This document shows, piece by piece, positions 6,167-14,817 of a stretch of 64,000 nt of DNA. Position 1 is the stretch's first letter, and each line of letters opens with the position of its first letter. Source of the stretch: Pseudothauera nasutitermitis (lineage in GTDB: Bacteria; Pseudomonadota; Gammaproteobacteria; Burkholderiales; Rhodocyclaceae). The notes beneath the pieces were generated by a model, which was given only the letters and a program-made list of their open reading frames with translations, was not told the origin of the DNA and did no database searches. The position numbers were made by a program, and so were the translations under genes. The stretch is from contig NZ_SSOC01000004.1 in NCBI RefSeq assembly GCF_004801295.1, positions 496,001 to 560,000 on the forward strand, given 5' to 3'.

Positions 6167-8944
6167 CTACCTGGAATCGGCCGCGCGCCGCGCCGAACCT
6201 GCAAAGTCGCCGGCAACGAACGTGCTCACTGCCTCTGGTTTGACGCGGCGCCTGACCGCCTCGTTGACCTGCTCCACCGTCAGCTCGGCGATGGTGCGCT
6301 CGAAATCGGCATCCCATTGCATGGTGCGGTCCAGGTAGAGGTTCAGGCGCAGTCCGGAGGCGATGGTGCCGTCGGTGGAACGCGACTCCTGGTACGAGGC
6401 CAGCAGGCCGGCCTTGGCATCCTCCAGCTCCTGCTCGGTCACCCCGTCCTTGACGAAGCGGGCCAGCTCCTCGCGCATCGCTGCCTCCACCTGCCCCATG
6501 TTCTCCGGGGCGGACGTGGCCTGCATGTAGAACACGCCGTTGTCGGCCTCCGGGCTGACGATCACGCCGCTGCCAACGTAGTAGCTCAGGCCGTCCTGCT
6601 CGCGGACACGGTCGCCCAGCCGCGAGGCCTTGGCGCCGCCGCCGAAGATGCGGCCGGCGACGAGCAGCGCCGGATGGTCGGGGTCCTCCACGTCGATCGC
6701 GAAGTTGCTGCGCGAGACGATCACGGCATTAGCCTTGTCCGGCGTTTCGAAAACCTCGTGCACGACCTTGCCGGGCTGGAAGTAGGGTTCATTGCGGCGG
6801 ACGAACGGCCGGGGCGACTTCCAGCCGATGAACAGCGTCTCCAGCTCCTTTTGCAGCTGCACCGGATCGAAGTCGCCCACCACCACGGCCTCGCCGTCGG
6901 CGGTGCCGTAGAAATCGCGGTGGAAGGCACGCACGTCCTCCAGCTTCACCGACTGGATCCCGGCCAGTTCCTCGTCCGGCGAGCGCACCGCGCGCGCATG
7001 CCCCTGCGGCCACGGGTCGAAATGCTTGCGCATCGCGTAATCGGCGATGTAGCCCGGTTCGCGCTTGCGGTCCTTCAGCCCGGTGATCGACTGCGAGCGG
7101 AGCTGCTCGAACTCGGCTTCGGGGAAGGACGGGTTGCGCAGGATCTCGGCCGCCAGCCGCAGCGCCGGGATCAGGTTCTCGCGCTCGGCGTCGATGCCGA
7201 TGTACGCCATCTGGCTGCTGCCGACCACCGACACCCGCGCATTGAGGTCGTCGAAGCGCTGCGATATCTGCTCGCGGGTCATGGTTTTGGTCCCGCGCGC
7301 CAGCAGGCTGCCGGCGAAGCTGGCAGCCTCCAGGCGCCCGGCGATGGCCGCGTCGTCGCCGAAATGGAACATCAGCTCGGCCGAGACACGGTTGCCGCGG
7401 GACTGCTTGGGCAGCATCGCCACCTTCAGTCCGTCACCCAGGGTCATGGTGCGGGTACGGGCCTGGATGTTGCCGGGCGAGTTGTCGAACACCTCGCCGG
7501 CCGACACCGCCGGATTGCCCTTGTAGCCCGCCACCAGCTTGGCGATGTCGGGAGCGGCCGGGATCTCGACACGCTGGGCCACTTCGGTGGGGATGAAGCG
7601 CGCCAGGGTGCGGTTGGCCGGGACCAGGTAGGTCCGGGCCACGCGATTGACGTCGGCCGCGCTGACCTTGGCGATGGCATCGCGATACAGGAAGCCCAGC
7701 CGCCAGTCGCCCGCGGCGATGGATTCGGAAAGCGCGTTGGCAACGCCCAGCACGTTGCTCTTGCTGGCGCGGTCGTACATGTTGGCCAGGCGTTGCTTGG
7801 CCGCGGCCACCTCCTCCTCGGTGAACGGCTGCCGGGCGGTCCCCTCGACCTGCTCCAGCAACACCCGCTCCACCTGCGCCGGGTCGCCGCCGAGCGTGAC
7901 CGTGGCGAAGAACCCGGCCACGCCCGGCTCCAGGAAGCCGTCCACCGCGCTTTCGCTGTTCACCGCGAGCTTGGGAACGATCAGGGCCTTCTGCAGCCGT
8001 CCACTCGGGACCGCGCCCATGACGTTGACCAGCACCCTGAGCGCGGCCGAATCCGGATGCGCCATCGCCGGCGCGTGGTAGCCCAGCCCGATCAGGTGCA
8101 GTTCGCCGACGCGGCGGATGTTGATCTCGCGCTCGCCGTCCTGGGCCGGCTCGACCGTGTACCGGGTCGGCAGGGTGCGCGCCGGGCGCGGCAGCGCGCC
8201 GAAGGTGCGCTGCACCGTGGCCAGGACGCGCTGCGGATCGAAGCGGCCGGCGATGATCACGGTGGCGTTGTCGGGCTGGTACCAGGTGCGGTAGAACGCC
8301 TGCAGCCGCTCGATCGGCACGTTCTCGACGTCGGCACGGTTGCCGATGACGCTCTTGCCGTAGGCATGCCAGAGGAACGCCTGCGAGGTCATGCGCTGGA
8401 TCAGGATGCCGGTGGGCTTGTTCTCGCCGATCTCCAGTTCGTTGCGGACCACGGTCATCTCGCTGTCCAGCCTGTCCTTGGCGACGTCGGCGTTGACCAT
8501 GCGGTCGGCCTCGGCCGCCAGCAGCCAGTCCAGGGTTTCGTCGTTGGCGGAGAACCAGCCGTAGTAGTTGGTGCGGTCCTGGCCGGTGGTGCCGTTGTAG
8601 GTGATGCCGCGCCGCTTGAACTCGGCGGCGATGTTGCCGATGGTCGGCGTGCCCTTGAACACCAGGTGCTCCAGCAGGTGGGCCATGCCGCTTTCGCCGT
8701 AGTTTTCCTGCGCCGCGCCCACGCCATAGGTCACGTTGACCAGGGTCGAGGGCGTGCTGGCGTCGGGGAACATCAGCACCGTCAGGCCGTTGGCCAGCCG
8801 GTACTCGGTGATGCCCTCCACGGTGGCGCCTGCCGTCACCCCTGGCGGCAGAACGGTATTCGCCGATGCAGGCGTCACTGCGCCAGCGTGGACGGACAGC
8901 AACAGCGAGCAGGCAAGAAACAGGGAACGGCAGAACATCGGCAT
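6167..8944 (-). CDS. M16-family zinc metallopeptidase (two-lobed, exported)
   Basis: 925 residues with a signal peptide (MFCRSLFLACSLLLSVHA) and two M16 lobes. The first lobe carries the inverted zinc motif HLLEH at residues 89-93 and the downstream acidic ligand in the TVVRNELEIGENKP region. The second lobe (from about 490) lacks the motif, as is normal for inactive C-terminal halves. Size and layout match periplasmic M16B/PqqL/FusC-like peptidases, which clamp unfolded or small folded proteins. It is the last gene of the exbB-exbD-tonB-sigma-anti-sigma-receptor operon, 84 bp after the receptor and behind a stem-loop. The context suggests degradation or maturation of something the receptor brings in. 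Confidence 0.85.
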   Translation of the reverse strand: MPMFCRSLFLACSLLLSVHAGAVTPASANTVLPPGVTAGATVEGITEYRLANGLTVLMFPDASTPSTLVNVTYGVGAAQENYGESGMAHLLEHLVFKGTPTIGNIAAEFKRRGITYNGTTGQDRTNYYGWFSANDETLDWLLAAEADRMVNADVAKDRLDSEMTVVRNELEIGENKPTGILIQRMTSQAFLWHAYGKSVIGNRADVENVPIERLQAFYRTWYQPDNATVIIAGRFDPQRVLATVQRTFGALPRPARTLPTRYTVEPAQDGEREINIRRVGELHLIGLGYHAPAMAHPDSAALRVLVNVMGAVPSGRLQKALIVPKLAVNSESAVDGFLEPGVAGFFATVTLGGDPAQVERVLLEQVEGTARQPFTEEEVAAAKQRLANMYDRASKSNVLGVANALSESIAAGDWRLGFLYRDAIAKVSAADVNRVARTYLVPANRTLARFIPTEVAQRVEIPAAPDIAKLVAGYKGNPAVSAGEVFDNSPGNIQARTRTMTLGDGLKVAMLPKQSRGNRVSAELMFHFGDDAAIAGRLEAASFAGSLLARGTKTMTREQISQRFDDLNARVSVVGSSQMAYIGIDAERENLIPALRLAAEILRNPSFPEAEFEQLRSQSITGLKDRKREPGYIADYAMRKHFDPWPQGHARAVRSPDEELAGIQSVKLEDVRAFHRDFYGTADGEAVVVGDFDPVQLQKELETLFIGWKSPRPFVRRNEPYFQPGKVVHEVFETPDKANAVIVSRSNFAIDVEDPDHPALLVAGRIFGGGAKASRLGDRVREQDGLSYYVGSGVIVSPEADNGVFYMQATSAPENMGQVEAAMREELARFVKDGVTEQELEDAKAGLLASYQESRSTDGTIASGLRLNLYLDRTMQWDADFERTIAELTVEQVNEAVRRRVKPEAVSTFVAGDFAGSARRAADSR

Positions 8945-8983
8945 CTACTCCGGGGATATCTGCAAAAGGTGGACGAACGGCCC

Positions 8984-9009
8984 GCCCACGCTCTCTTGCG
9001 AGCGTGGGC
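8984..9009 (-). terminator. stem-loop between receptor and M16 peptidase genes
   Basis: GCCCACGCTC (8984-8993) and GAGCGTGGGC (9000-9009) form a perfect 10-bp stem with a 6-base loop. On the minus strand the hairpin is followed after some 20 bases by CCTTTT. It probably reduces transcription into the peptidase gene or protects the receptor message. Confidence 0.5.
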
Positions 9010-9028
9010 CGGAGCCTGGGGCTTGGGG

Positions 9029-11713
9029 TCAGAACTGTCCGCGCAGGGACAGGGTGTAGCTGCGCGGCTCGCCGTACCAGTTCCCGGAGGAGGAATTGGT
9101 GACCGTCTGGTAGTAGGTGCGATCCAGCAGGTTGTTGATGTTCAGGGCCAGCGTCCAGCGATCGTCGAGTTTCCAGCCCGCGCGCGCGGACACCACCGCG
9201 TACGAGCCCTGCTCGAACTCGAACGCCGTGGCCGCGCTGGTGCATTCACCGGTGATCGGGTCCACCGGGCAGGCCAGGCCCGCATAGTAGCTGCGGCTCT
9301 GCCCGTTGATGCCGCCGCCGATGTTGAGCCGGCTCTGCCAGCCGTCGCCCTGAAACTGGTAGCTGGTCCAGAGCTTGAACAGGTGCTTGGGCAGGCGGCT
9401 CTGCAGCGGCAGGCCATTGGAGAACGACAGCTCGCCGGTTTCCTCGTTGGAGTTGCGGGTGTAGCTGGCAGCCACCTGCCAGCCCGGCAGGATCTCGCCG
9501 GTGACCTCCACGTCCACGCCGCGGCTCACCCGCTGCAGGTCGGTGTCGGTGACGTAGCAGCAGAAGTGGGTGCCGCCATCGGGCGAGGTGAGATCGCCGT
9601 CGAGGTAGGCGAAGCCCTCCTGCTCGATGCGGTAGGCCGACAGCGTGGCATTGAGCCGGCCATCGCGGGCCGCCCACTTGATGCCGGCCTCGATGTTGCT
9701 GCCGGTGACGGGGTCCACCGCCTTGCCATCATGGCCGAGCATCAGCGACTGCTCGACGTAGATATCGCTGTAGCTGGCATAGACCGAAACGTCGTCGGCG
9801 ACGTCGTAGACCAGCGAGAAGGTGGGCGGCCAGCTGAAATTGTTGGTGGAATAGCCGAAGGGATAGGTGTCGTACACCTGTCCAAGCTCACGCGGCTCGA
9901 AGGTCGTCCAGTCGAGGCAGCCCGTCGAAAACTCGCACAGGCTCTGCAGCACCTCCTGCTGTTTCATCGTGCTGTAGCGCAGGCCGATGTTCAGATGCAG
10001 CGGCTCCCAGAACGTGAGCCGCAGATTGGCGTAGGCGCCGCTCTGGCGGCTGCGGTAGGTGGGATAGCGCTGGTACGGCGTCAGGTTGCCGGCCGCCGCG
10101 TAGGCCGGATCGCTGGGATCGAAACCGAACACGTTCACCGGAGTGTCCGAGCTTTCGTAGTCGACCGGAATGTAGCGGGTCAGGCCTGCGCCGTCGGCTT
10201 CCATGTAGTTGGCACCCACCACCAGTAGCTGCTCGTGCCCGAACAACTCGAAGCTGCCACTGAGGGTGAAGTCGGCGGCGGTCTGGGTGCTGGCGCCGTC
10301 TTCCTTGAGCTGCTGCTGGAGCGGCCCCTCCCCGGTCACCAGATCGACCGCGCCCTGGACCATTCCATAATGCCAGGTACGCTCCTGCTTGGTCCGGGTG
10401 ACGTTCAGCTTCAGGTTCCAGTTCGGCCCCAGTTCCTGCTCGACCATGCCGTAGAACTCGGTGGTATCGAAGTCGTAGCTGTTCCACGGAAAGCACAGGC
10501 AGGTGTCTCGCGACAGGCGCAGGTCGCTGCCATCGATGTAGCGCGGCAGGCCGCCGGCGAACGGCAGCGCGTCCTGCCAGGTGCGGCTGACGCCGAGACT
10601 GACCACGGTCGAAGACGTCAGGTCGTACTCCAGCACGCCGTTGGCCACTTTCTTCTCGTTGTGGGCGACGTCGTAGAAGTAGTCCTGGTCCTGCCAGACC
10701 AGGATGCCGCGCCCGCGCAGCCTGCCGTCCAGGCCCAGCGGTCCGGTGGCGTCCAGCGTCGCGCGATAGTTGCTCCAGCTCCCCGCCTGGACTTCGGCAA
10801 CCACTTGGCGATGATCCAGCGGGCGCTTGCGCGTCAGGCTGATCACCCCGCCCGGGTCGCCGTAGCCGTTGAACAGGCCATCGGCGCCGCGCAGGATCTC
10901 GGCATGGTCGTACAGCGCCATGTCCAGTTGCGGCACCATGCCCCACTTGGTGGTCGAAGCGATGTCCAACGGCGCGCCGCCGTCGATCTGCAGGCGCTGG
11001 ATGCGAAAGCCGCGCGAGTAGAACTCCGCCTCCAGCGGGCCGTTGCTGCCGGTGATGGTGCTTACGCCCGTGCTCTGGGCCATCAGCGCGGAGAAATCCG
11101 TGAGGTTCTGCTCGACGATGCGCTCGTGCGTGACCACGCTGACCGACTGCGGGGTCTCCTTGATTGACAGCGGCATCTTGCTGGCGATGCTCAGCACGTC
11201 GCTGGTGTAGCTGCCGCTGCCCTCGGTGGCGGTCACGTCCGTGCTTCCGTTGATGCCGGCCACGGCCCGGCTGCTGCCATCGCCCTCGATGCGCAGTGGG
11301 CCGAGCATGCGCGTGCTGCCGGCGTCAGGGAGTACCTCGATGACCACCGTGCGCGGGCCGGCGAACCGGAAGGTCAGGCCGCTACCCGCCAGCAACTGGG
11401 TCAGGCCGCCCTCGATGGAGTAGGTGCCACGCAGGCCCTCGGTGCGCTTGCCGTCGGTCAGCCGGCTGTCGACATTGAACTGCAGTCCGGACTGCGCGCC
11501 GAAACGCAGCAGCGCGGCGCTCAGGGGGCCGGCGGGCACATCGAAATCGCGTGTCTGCCCCTGCTGCGCGCGGGCTTCCTGAGCGCTGGCCACCGGTGCC
11601 ACGCTCAAGGCGAAGGCCCCCGCAGCCACCGCCACCAGCGCGCCTTTCGCGCAGCCCTGCACCATCTGTTCAAGAACCGAAGCCAGTGAAACGTTGAGAG
11701 CCGTGCGCCTCAT
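9029..11713 (-). CDS. TonB-dependent siderophore-type receptor with N-terminal signalling (STN) domain
   Basis: About 894 residues from the preferred ATG at 11713, which has AAAAGGGA directly before it. A signal peptide ends near VASAQE. An STN domain (about 45-110) of the FecA/FpvA type lets the receptor talk to an anti-sigma factor. The plug (about 150-290, KETPQSVSVV and EILRGADGLFNGYGDPGG) has the hallmarks of siderophore receptors. A 22-strand barrel follows and ends SLRGQF with the terminal Phe needed for insertion. Adjacent FecR- and FecI-like genes fit surface signalling. Several cysteine pairs in presumed outer loops (CLC, CEFSTGC, FCCY, CPVDPITGEC) are unusual. The ligand is unknown. 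Confidence 0.92.
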   Translation of the reverse strand: MRRTALNVSLASVLEQMVQGCAKGALVAVAAGAFALSVAPVASAQEARAQQGQTRDFDVPAGPLSAALLRFGAQSGLQFNVDSRLTDGKRTEGLRGTYSIEGGLTQLLAGSGLTFRFAGPRTVVIEVLPDAGSTRMLGPLRIEGDGSSRAVAGINGSTDVTATEGSGSYTSDVLSIASKMPLSIKETPQSVSVVTHERIVEQNLTDFSALMAQSTGVSTITGSNGPLEAEFYSRGFRIQRLQIDGGAPLDIASTTKWGMVPQLDMALYDHAEILRGADGLFNGYGDPGGVISLTRKRPLDHRQVVAEVQAGSWSNYRATLDATGPLGLDGRLRGRGILVWQDQDYFYDVAHNEKKVANGVLEYDLTSSTVVSLGVSRTWQDALPFAGGLPRYIDGSDLRLSRDTCLCFPWNSYDFDTTEFYGMVEQELGPNWNLKLNVTRTKQERTWHYGMVQGAVDLVTGEGPLQQQLKEDGASTQTAADFTLSGSFELFGHEQLLVVGANYMEADGAGLTRYIPVDYESSDTPVNVFGFDPSDPAYAAAGNLTPYQRYPTYRSRQSGAYANLRLTFWEPLHLNIGLRYSTMKQQEVLQSLCEFSTGCLDWTTFEPRELGQVYDTYPFGYSTNNFSWPPTFSLVYDVADDVSVYASYSDIYVEQSLMLGHDGKAVDPVTGSNIEAGIKWAARDGRLNATLSAYRIEQEGFAYLDGDLTSPDGGTHFCCYVTDTDLQRVSRGVDVEVTGEILPGWQVAASYTRNSNEETGELSFSNGLPLQSRLPKHLFKLWTSYQFQGDGWQSRLNIGGGINGQSRSYYAGLACPVDPITGECTSAATAFEFEQGSYAVVSARAGWKLDDRWTLALNINNLLDRTYYQTVTNSSSGNWYGEPRSYTLSLRGQF

Positions 11714-11815
11714 TCCCTTTTCCCCATGGTTGTCGTCGACCACGCCCCAGTGTTGCCAGCAGGGCGAACCCGAGACCGGTCCGCGCCTCCCACGCGAACG
11801 GGATCTCTTGAAGAG

Positions 11816-11844
11816 GTAATGCTTGAGGAGGCCGAAGTTGACAA
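11816..11844 (-). promoter_or_regulatory. receptor promoter motif, shared with exbB
   Basis: On the minus strand TTGTCAA, 11 bases, then TCAAGCATTAC lies about 103 bp before the receptor start. The same two blocks with the same 11-base gap occur at 15686-15714 before exbB, at nearly the same distance from its start. TTGTCA and CATTAC are 17 bp apart, a promoter-like spacing. The rest of the 290-bp FecR-receptor gap shows no gene. Recognition by the operon's own ECF sigma factor is an inference. Confidence 0.55.
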
Positions 11845-12003
11845 ACGGATTTCAGATGGGCATCGGAGATCGTGATTGACGCTGGGTCACCGCCGTATGG
11901 GCGGCGCCAAGCAGGAATCCCAGCGAACGGACGCGTCGCTCAGGCGGCCGCGCGGCTCCCAGGGAAGGCGACACGACGCGCCCAAACAGGTGCCGCAGGA
12001 GCG

Positions 12004-12996
12004 TCAGGACGCGTGGATCCAGACGATCGGTCCGATGCGGGTCACTTTGACGGGCAAGGACTGCTCAAGCGTGTCATACCACTCGTCCAGGCGCGCCAGA
12101 TCCACGATAGAACTCACACGCTGCTGCCCGGCTTGTGGGTAGCTGACCAGCACCAGGCGCCGGTCGTAGCGCTTGAGCTCGTCCAGTACCTCGCCGATGC
12201 GGCGGTTCTCGAATTGCAGGCGTCCGGTGCGCCAGGACAGCATCTGTTCCGCGCTGACCGCTTCGATGTGCGGCGCAGCGCCCGGATGGACGCGGACCTG
12301 CTCGTCCGCGGTGACGAACACGGCGGGCGCGTCCGCACTGGCGACTTGCACCTTGCCCCGTTGCACGGTCACCACGACATCCTCGCCTTCGCGGCGCACG
12401 CCGAAGGCCGTTCCCAACACCATGACCTGGCTGCTACCGGCATCGACGGTGAACGGATGCTGCGGATCATGGGCCACATCGAAGTACGCTTCGCCGCGCG
12501 CCAGACGGATATGGCGCCGGTTCCCATCGACCTGCACGTCGGCGGCGCTGCCGGTGTTCAACCACATCGTGCTGCCATCGGCCAAGGCAATGGTGCGCTG
12601 CTCGCCGGTACCGGTGGTCTGATCGAATCGCCAGTCCCGCTGCCACTGGCCACCCAGCGTCACAGCCAGAAGCAACGCCGCCGCGGTCGCCAGCGCGGGG
12701 CGGCGCCATCGGCGTCTTGGCCGGGCCTGGCGCCGTTGCGCCGCGGAAGCAGGAAGACTGGCCATCACCGGGGCGTACTGCGCCTCCAGCGGCTCCCCGA
12801 GCATCACCCACAGTCGTCGGGCCTCGTTGAGCGCTTTCTCGTGGCGCGCATCCGAGTCGCGCCACCGCTCGAACTCGGCCAGCGCATTTGCATCGGCCTC
12901 TCCGGTGGCGATCCGGGAGACCCACACGAGTGCCTGATCCATCGGATCGTTGGGATCCAGTTCCATCTTCTTCTGCATGGTGTCGTCGTCGCTCAT
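12004..12996 (-). CDS. FecR-family anti-sigma factor / sigma regulator
   Basis: 330 residues with the three FecR segments: an N-terminal DUF4880 region (about 15-70, ALVWVSRIATGEADANAL) in the cytoplasm, one transmembrane helix (about 95-118, PALATAAALLLAVTL), and a periplasmic FecR domain (about 125-225) followed by a DUF4974/STN-like end (about 240-330). It would hold the neighbouring ECF sigma factor until the loaded receptor's STN domain contacts its periplasmic part. It lies between the sigma gene (59 bp away) and the receptor gene, the normal FecIRA order. Confidence 0.92.
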   Translation of the reverse strand: MSDDDTMQKKMELDPNDPMDQALVWVSRIATGEADANALAEFERWRDSDARHEKALNEARRLWVMLGEPLEAQYAPVMASLPASAAQRRQARPRRRWRRPALATAAALLLAVTLGGQWQRDWRFDQTTGTGEQRTIALADGSTMWLNTGSAADVQVDGNRRHIRLARGEAYFDVAHDPQHPFTVDAGSSQVMVLGTAFGVRREGEDVVVTVQRGKVQVASADAPAVFVTADEQVRVHPGAAPHIEAVSAEQMLSWRTGRLQFENRRIGEVLDELKRYDRRLVLVSYPQAGQQRVSSIVDLARLDEWYDTLEQSLPVKVTRIGPIVWIHAS

Positions 12997-13055
12997 CTGC
13001 CTGTCCCTCTAACGCCCAGCGAGCCCGAAAATGACAATCGAGGGCATGCGTCCGT

Positions 13056-13625
13056 TCATCTCTCGCCCAGCTTCTGCGCGCAGGCTTTCAATGCAAGCAG
13101 CACGTACTTGTTCACCAGGCTCAACGAAACCCCCAGCCGGGCGGCGACCTCTTCGCGCGGCAGGCCTTCGACGCGCGTCAGGTACAGCACGTCGCGGCAC
13201 TTGGCGGGAAGTTCGGCAAGCGTGGCCTCGATCAGGCTCATCTGGTCCCGCGCGTGCGCGTGTTCTTCCGGCTCGGCGACATGCCCCTCGAACAAGGTCA
13301 ATGCACCCGCGAGCAGCTGCACCCGATTGGCTTCGCTGCGCATGTGATAGAGCGCCGCGTGCACGGCCATGCGCATCAGGTAGCGTCGCGCGCCTTCTTC
13401 GCTGGACAGGAGGCTGGAGACCCGGCCGAGGCGAAGGTAGATGTCCTGCGCCAGATCCTGCGCGGTATGGCGATCGAGGATGCGGCGCTCGATGACGCGC
13501 TCGAGGTTCGGCCGGATCTCGATGAAGATGCGCGTCAGCTCTTCGGTCGTCAGCGCGGTGGTCAGCACTGCCTCATCCGCGACGCTCGGCGCGGATGCCG
13601 AGGGTTCGATCCGCCTCCACTTCAT
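13056..13625 (-). CDS. ECF RNA polymerase sigma factor, FecI type
   Basis: 189 residues from the ATG at 13625, which overlaps the tonB stop (ATGA). Sigma-70 region 2 is at about 35-100 (DRHTAQDLAQDIYLRL) and region 4 at about 125-180 (LPAKCRDVLYLTRVEGLPREEVAARLG). The family directs transcription of iron-uptake genes after a surface signal. The tight coupling to tonB upstream is less common: the sigma gene sits inside the transport operon rather than having only its own promoter. The matching motifs before exbB and the receptor gene are its most likely targets. Confidence 0.9.
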   Translation of the reverse strand: MKWRRIEPSASAPSVADEAVLTTALTTEELTRIFIEIRPNLERVIERRILDRHTAQDLAQDIYLRLGRVSSLLSSEEGARRYLMRMAVHAALYHMRSEANRVQLLAGALTLFEGHVAEPEEHAHARDQMSLIEATLAELPAKCRDVLYLTRVEGLPREEVAARLGVSLSLVNKYVLLALKACAQKLGER

Positions 13626-14389
13626 TGACGTCGCCCCTGGGCGAGCTGGCGGCGCAGGAAGAACTCCACCGGCACGATCATCTCGACGGTGTCTCCCCCC
13701 ATCTCCGGTGGCGGAGGCGGCAGCGGGGCGGCGCGCTGGATCAGCGCATCCACTTCCGCATCCAACAACGCATAGCCGCGGCTGCGCCAGATGGTCCATT
13801 GCAGCACATTGCCCGTGCGGTCCATCGTGAAGCGCAGGTAGACCACATCCTCCTGCCGGCGTCGCTGCGCGGCACTGGGATAGCGCTTGTGCTGCTCCAG
13901 ATGGGTCAGCAGCCGGTTCTCCCAGGTCTGGATGATGGCCGTGGCGTTTTCGCTGGGGACGCCCTGAACCGGGGCCTGGAGCGCAGCATCGGCCGCGGCC
14001 ACGCTCGAAGGCACCGCCGTGGTGCGGTCGGCCGCTGCCACCTGCTCGGCATCCGGCTTTTCTTCAGGTTTGGCCGCCAAGGCATCGGGAGGCGGATTTG
14101 ACTTGACCTCCGGGGGCGGATCGAACGCACGTGGCCTCGGCTGCGGCTTGGGCTGCAGCTGAGACTCGACCTGCTCCGGCCCCGGCGGCTTTTGCGTGAG
14201 CTGGTGCTCCAGTGCCGCGGGCAGTGGCGCGAGCTCAACAGTCATGGCCGCCAAGGGCGGCGCGACCGGCATAGCGGACTGCGTGCTGAAATCGATCAAC
14301 ACCAGGGCCGCCACGCCGACGTGCAGCAGCAATGCACTGACGATGCTGCCCGCCCAGCGGGTCGAATCGGAAACCCCGCGCCGGCGCAT
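13622..14389 (-). CDS. tonB: TonB-family energy transducer
   Basis: 255 residues: an N-terminal membrane anchor (about 12-34, SIVSALLLHVGVAALVLI), a Pro/Lys-rich periplasm-spanning stretch (about 70-130), and a C-terminal TonB domain (about 165-250, RYPSAAQRRRQEDVVYLRFTM). It carries proton-motive energy from ExbB/ExbD to the outer-membrane receptor. It follows exbD by 5 bp and its stop overlaps the sigma factor start. A dedicated TonB encoded with its receptor suggests a private energising complex that travels with the element. Confidence 0.9.
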   Translation of the reverse strand: MRRRGVSDSTRWAGSIVSALLLHVGVAALVLIDFSTQSAMPVAPPLAAMTVELAPLPAALEHQLTQKPPGPEQVESQLQPKPQPRPRAFDPPPEVKSNPPPDALAAKPEEKPDAEQVAAADRTTAVPSSVAAADAALQAPVQGVPSENATAIIQTWENRLLTHLEQHKRYPSAAQRRRQEDVVYLRFTMDRTGNVLQWTIWRSRGYALLDAEVDALIQRAAPLPPPPPEMGGDTVEMIVPVEFFLRRQLAQGRRQ

Positions 14390-14394
14390 CGTGG

Positions 14395-14817
14395 CTAGCC
14401 CTCCACCTGGTCCAGCGTGACCAAGGCCACTTTGTGGTAGCCCTGATCGCGCAGCGCATCCATCAAGCGCATCAAGTCGCCATATGGGACGGTCTTGTCG
14501 GCGCGCAGGAACACCCGCGCATCGCGATCACCTCCGAGCAAGGTATGCAGTACCCCGCCCAGTGCAGCCCGCTCGACCTCGGTCTCGCCCACGAACACCC
14601 GCAGGTCTGCCTGTAGGCTCACCACCACCGGCTCCTGAGGTTCCGGCTGCGCCTGGGCGCTGGACACCGGCAGGTCTAGCGGCACGTTCACCGTGGCCAG
14701 CGGCGCGGCCACCATGAAGATGATCAGCAGCACCAGCATCACGTCGATGAAGGGCGTGACGTTGATCTCGTGCAGGCCGGCCTCGTGCTCATCTCCAGAT
14801 TCGAGCTTAAACGACAT
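14395..14817 (-). CDS. exbD: ExbD-family biopolymer transporter
   Basis: 140 residues from the MSFKLESGD start at 14817. One transmembrane helix near the N-terminus contains the essential Asp (NVTPFIDVMLVLLIIFMV), followed by a periplasmic domain. It forms the proton-driven motor with ExbB for TonB. The start overlaps the exbB stop by 11 bp, implying coupled translation. Confidence 0.92.
   Translation of the reverse strand: MSFKLESGDEHEAGLHEINVTPFIDVMLVLLIIFMVAAPLATVNVPLDLPVSSAQAQPEPQEPVVVSLQADLRVFVGETEVERAALGGVLHTLLGGDRDARVFLRADKTVPYGDLMRLMDALRDQGYHKVALVTLDQVEG

Noticed and set aside
6317-10228. Very long plus-strand open frame (1303 codons) opposite the M16 peptidase and receptor genes
   Set aside because: It is the mirror of two well-recognised minus-strand genes in high-GC DNA, has no domain, and its composition (Arg/Gly/His/Val-rich) is typical of antisense frames.
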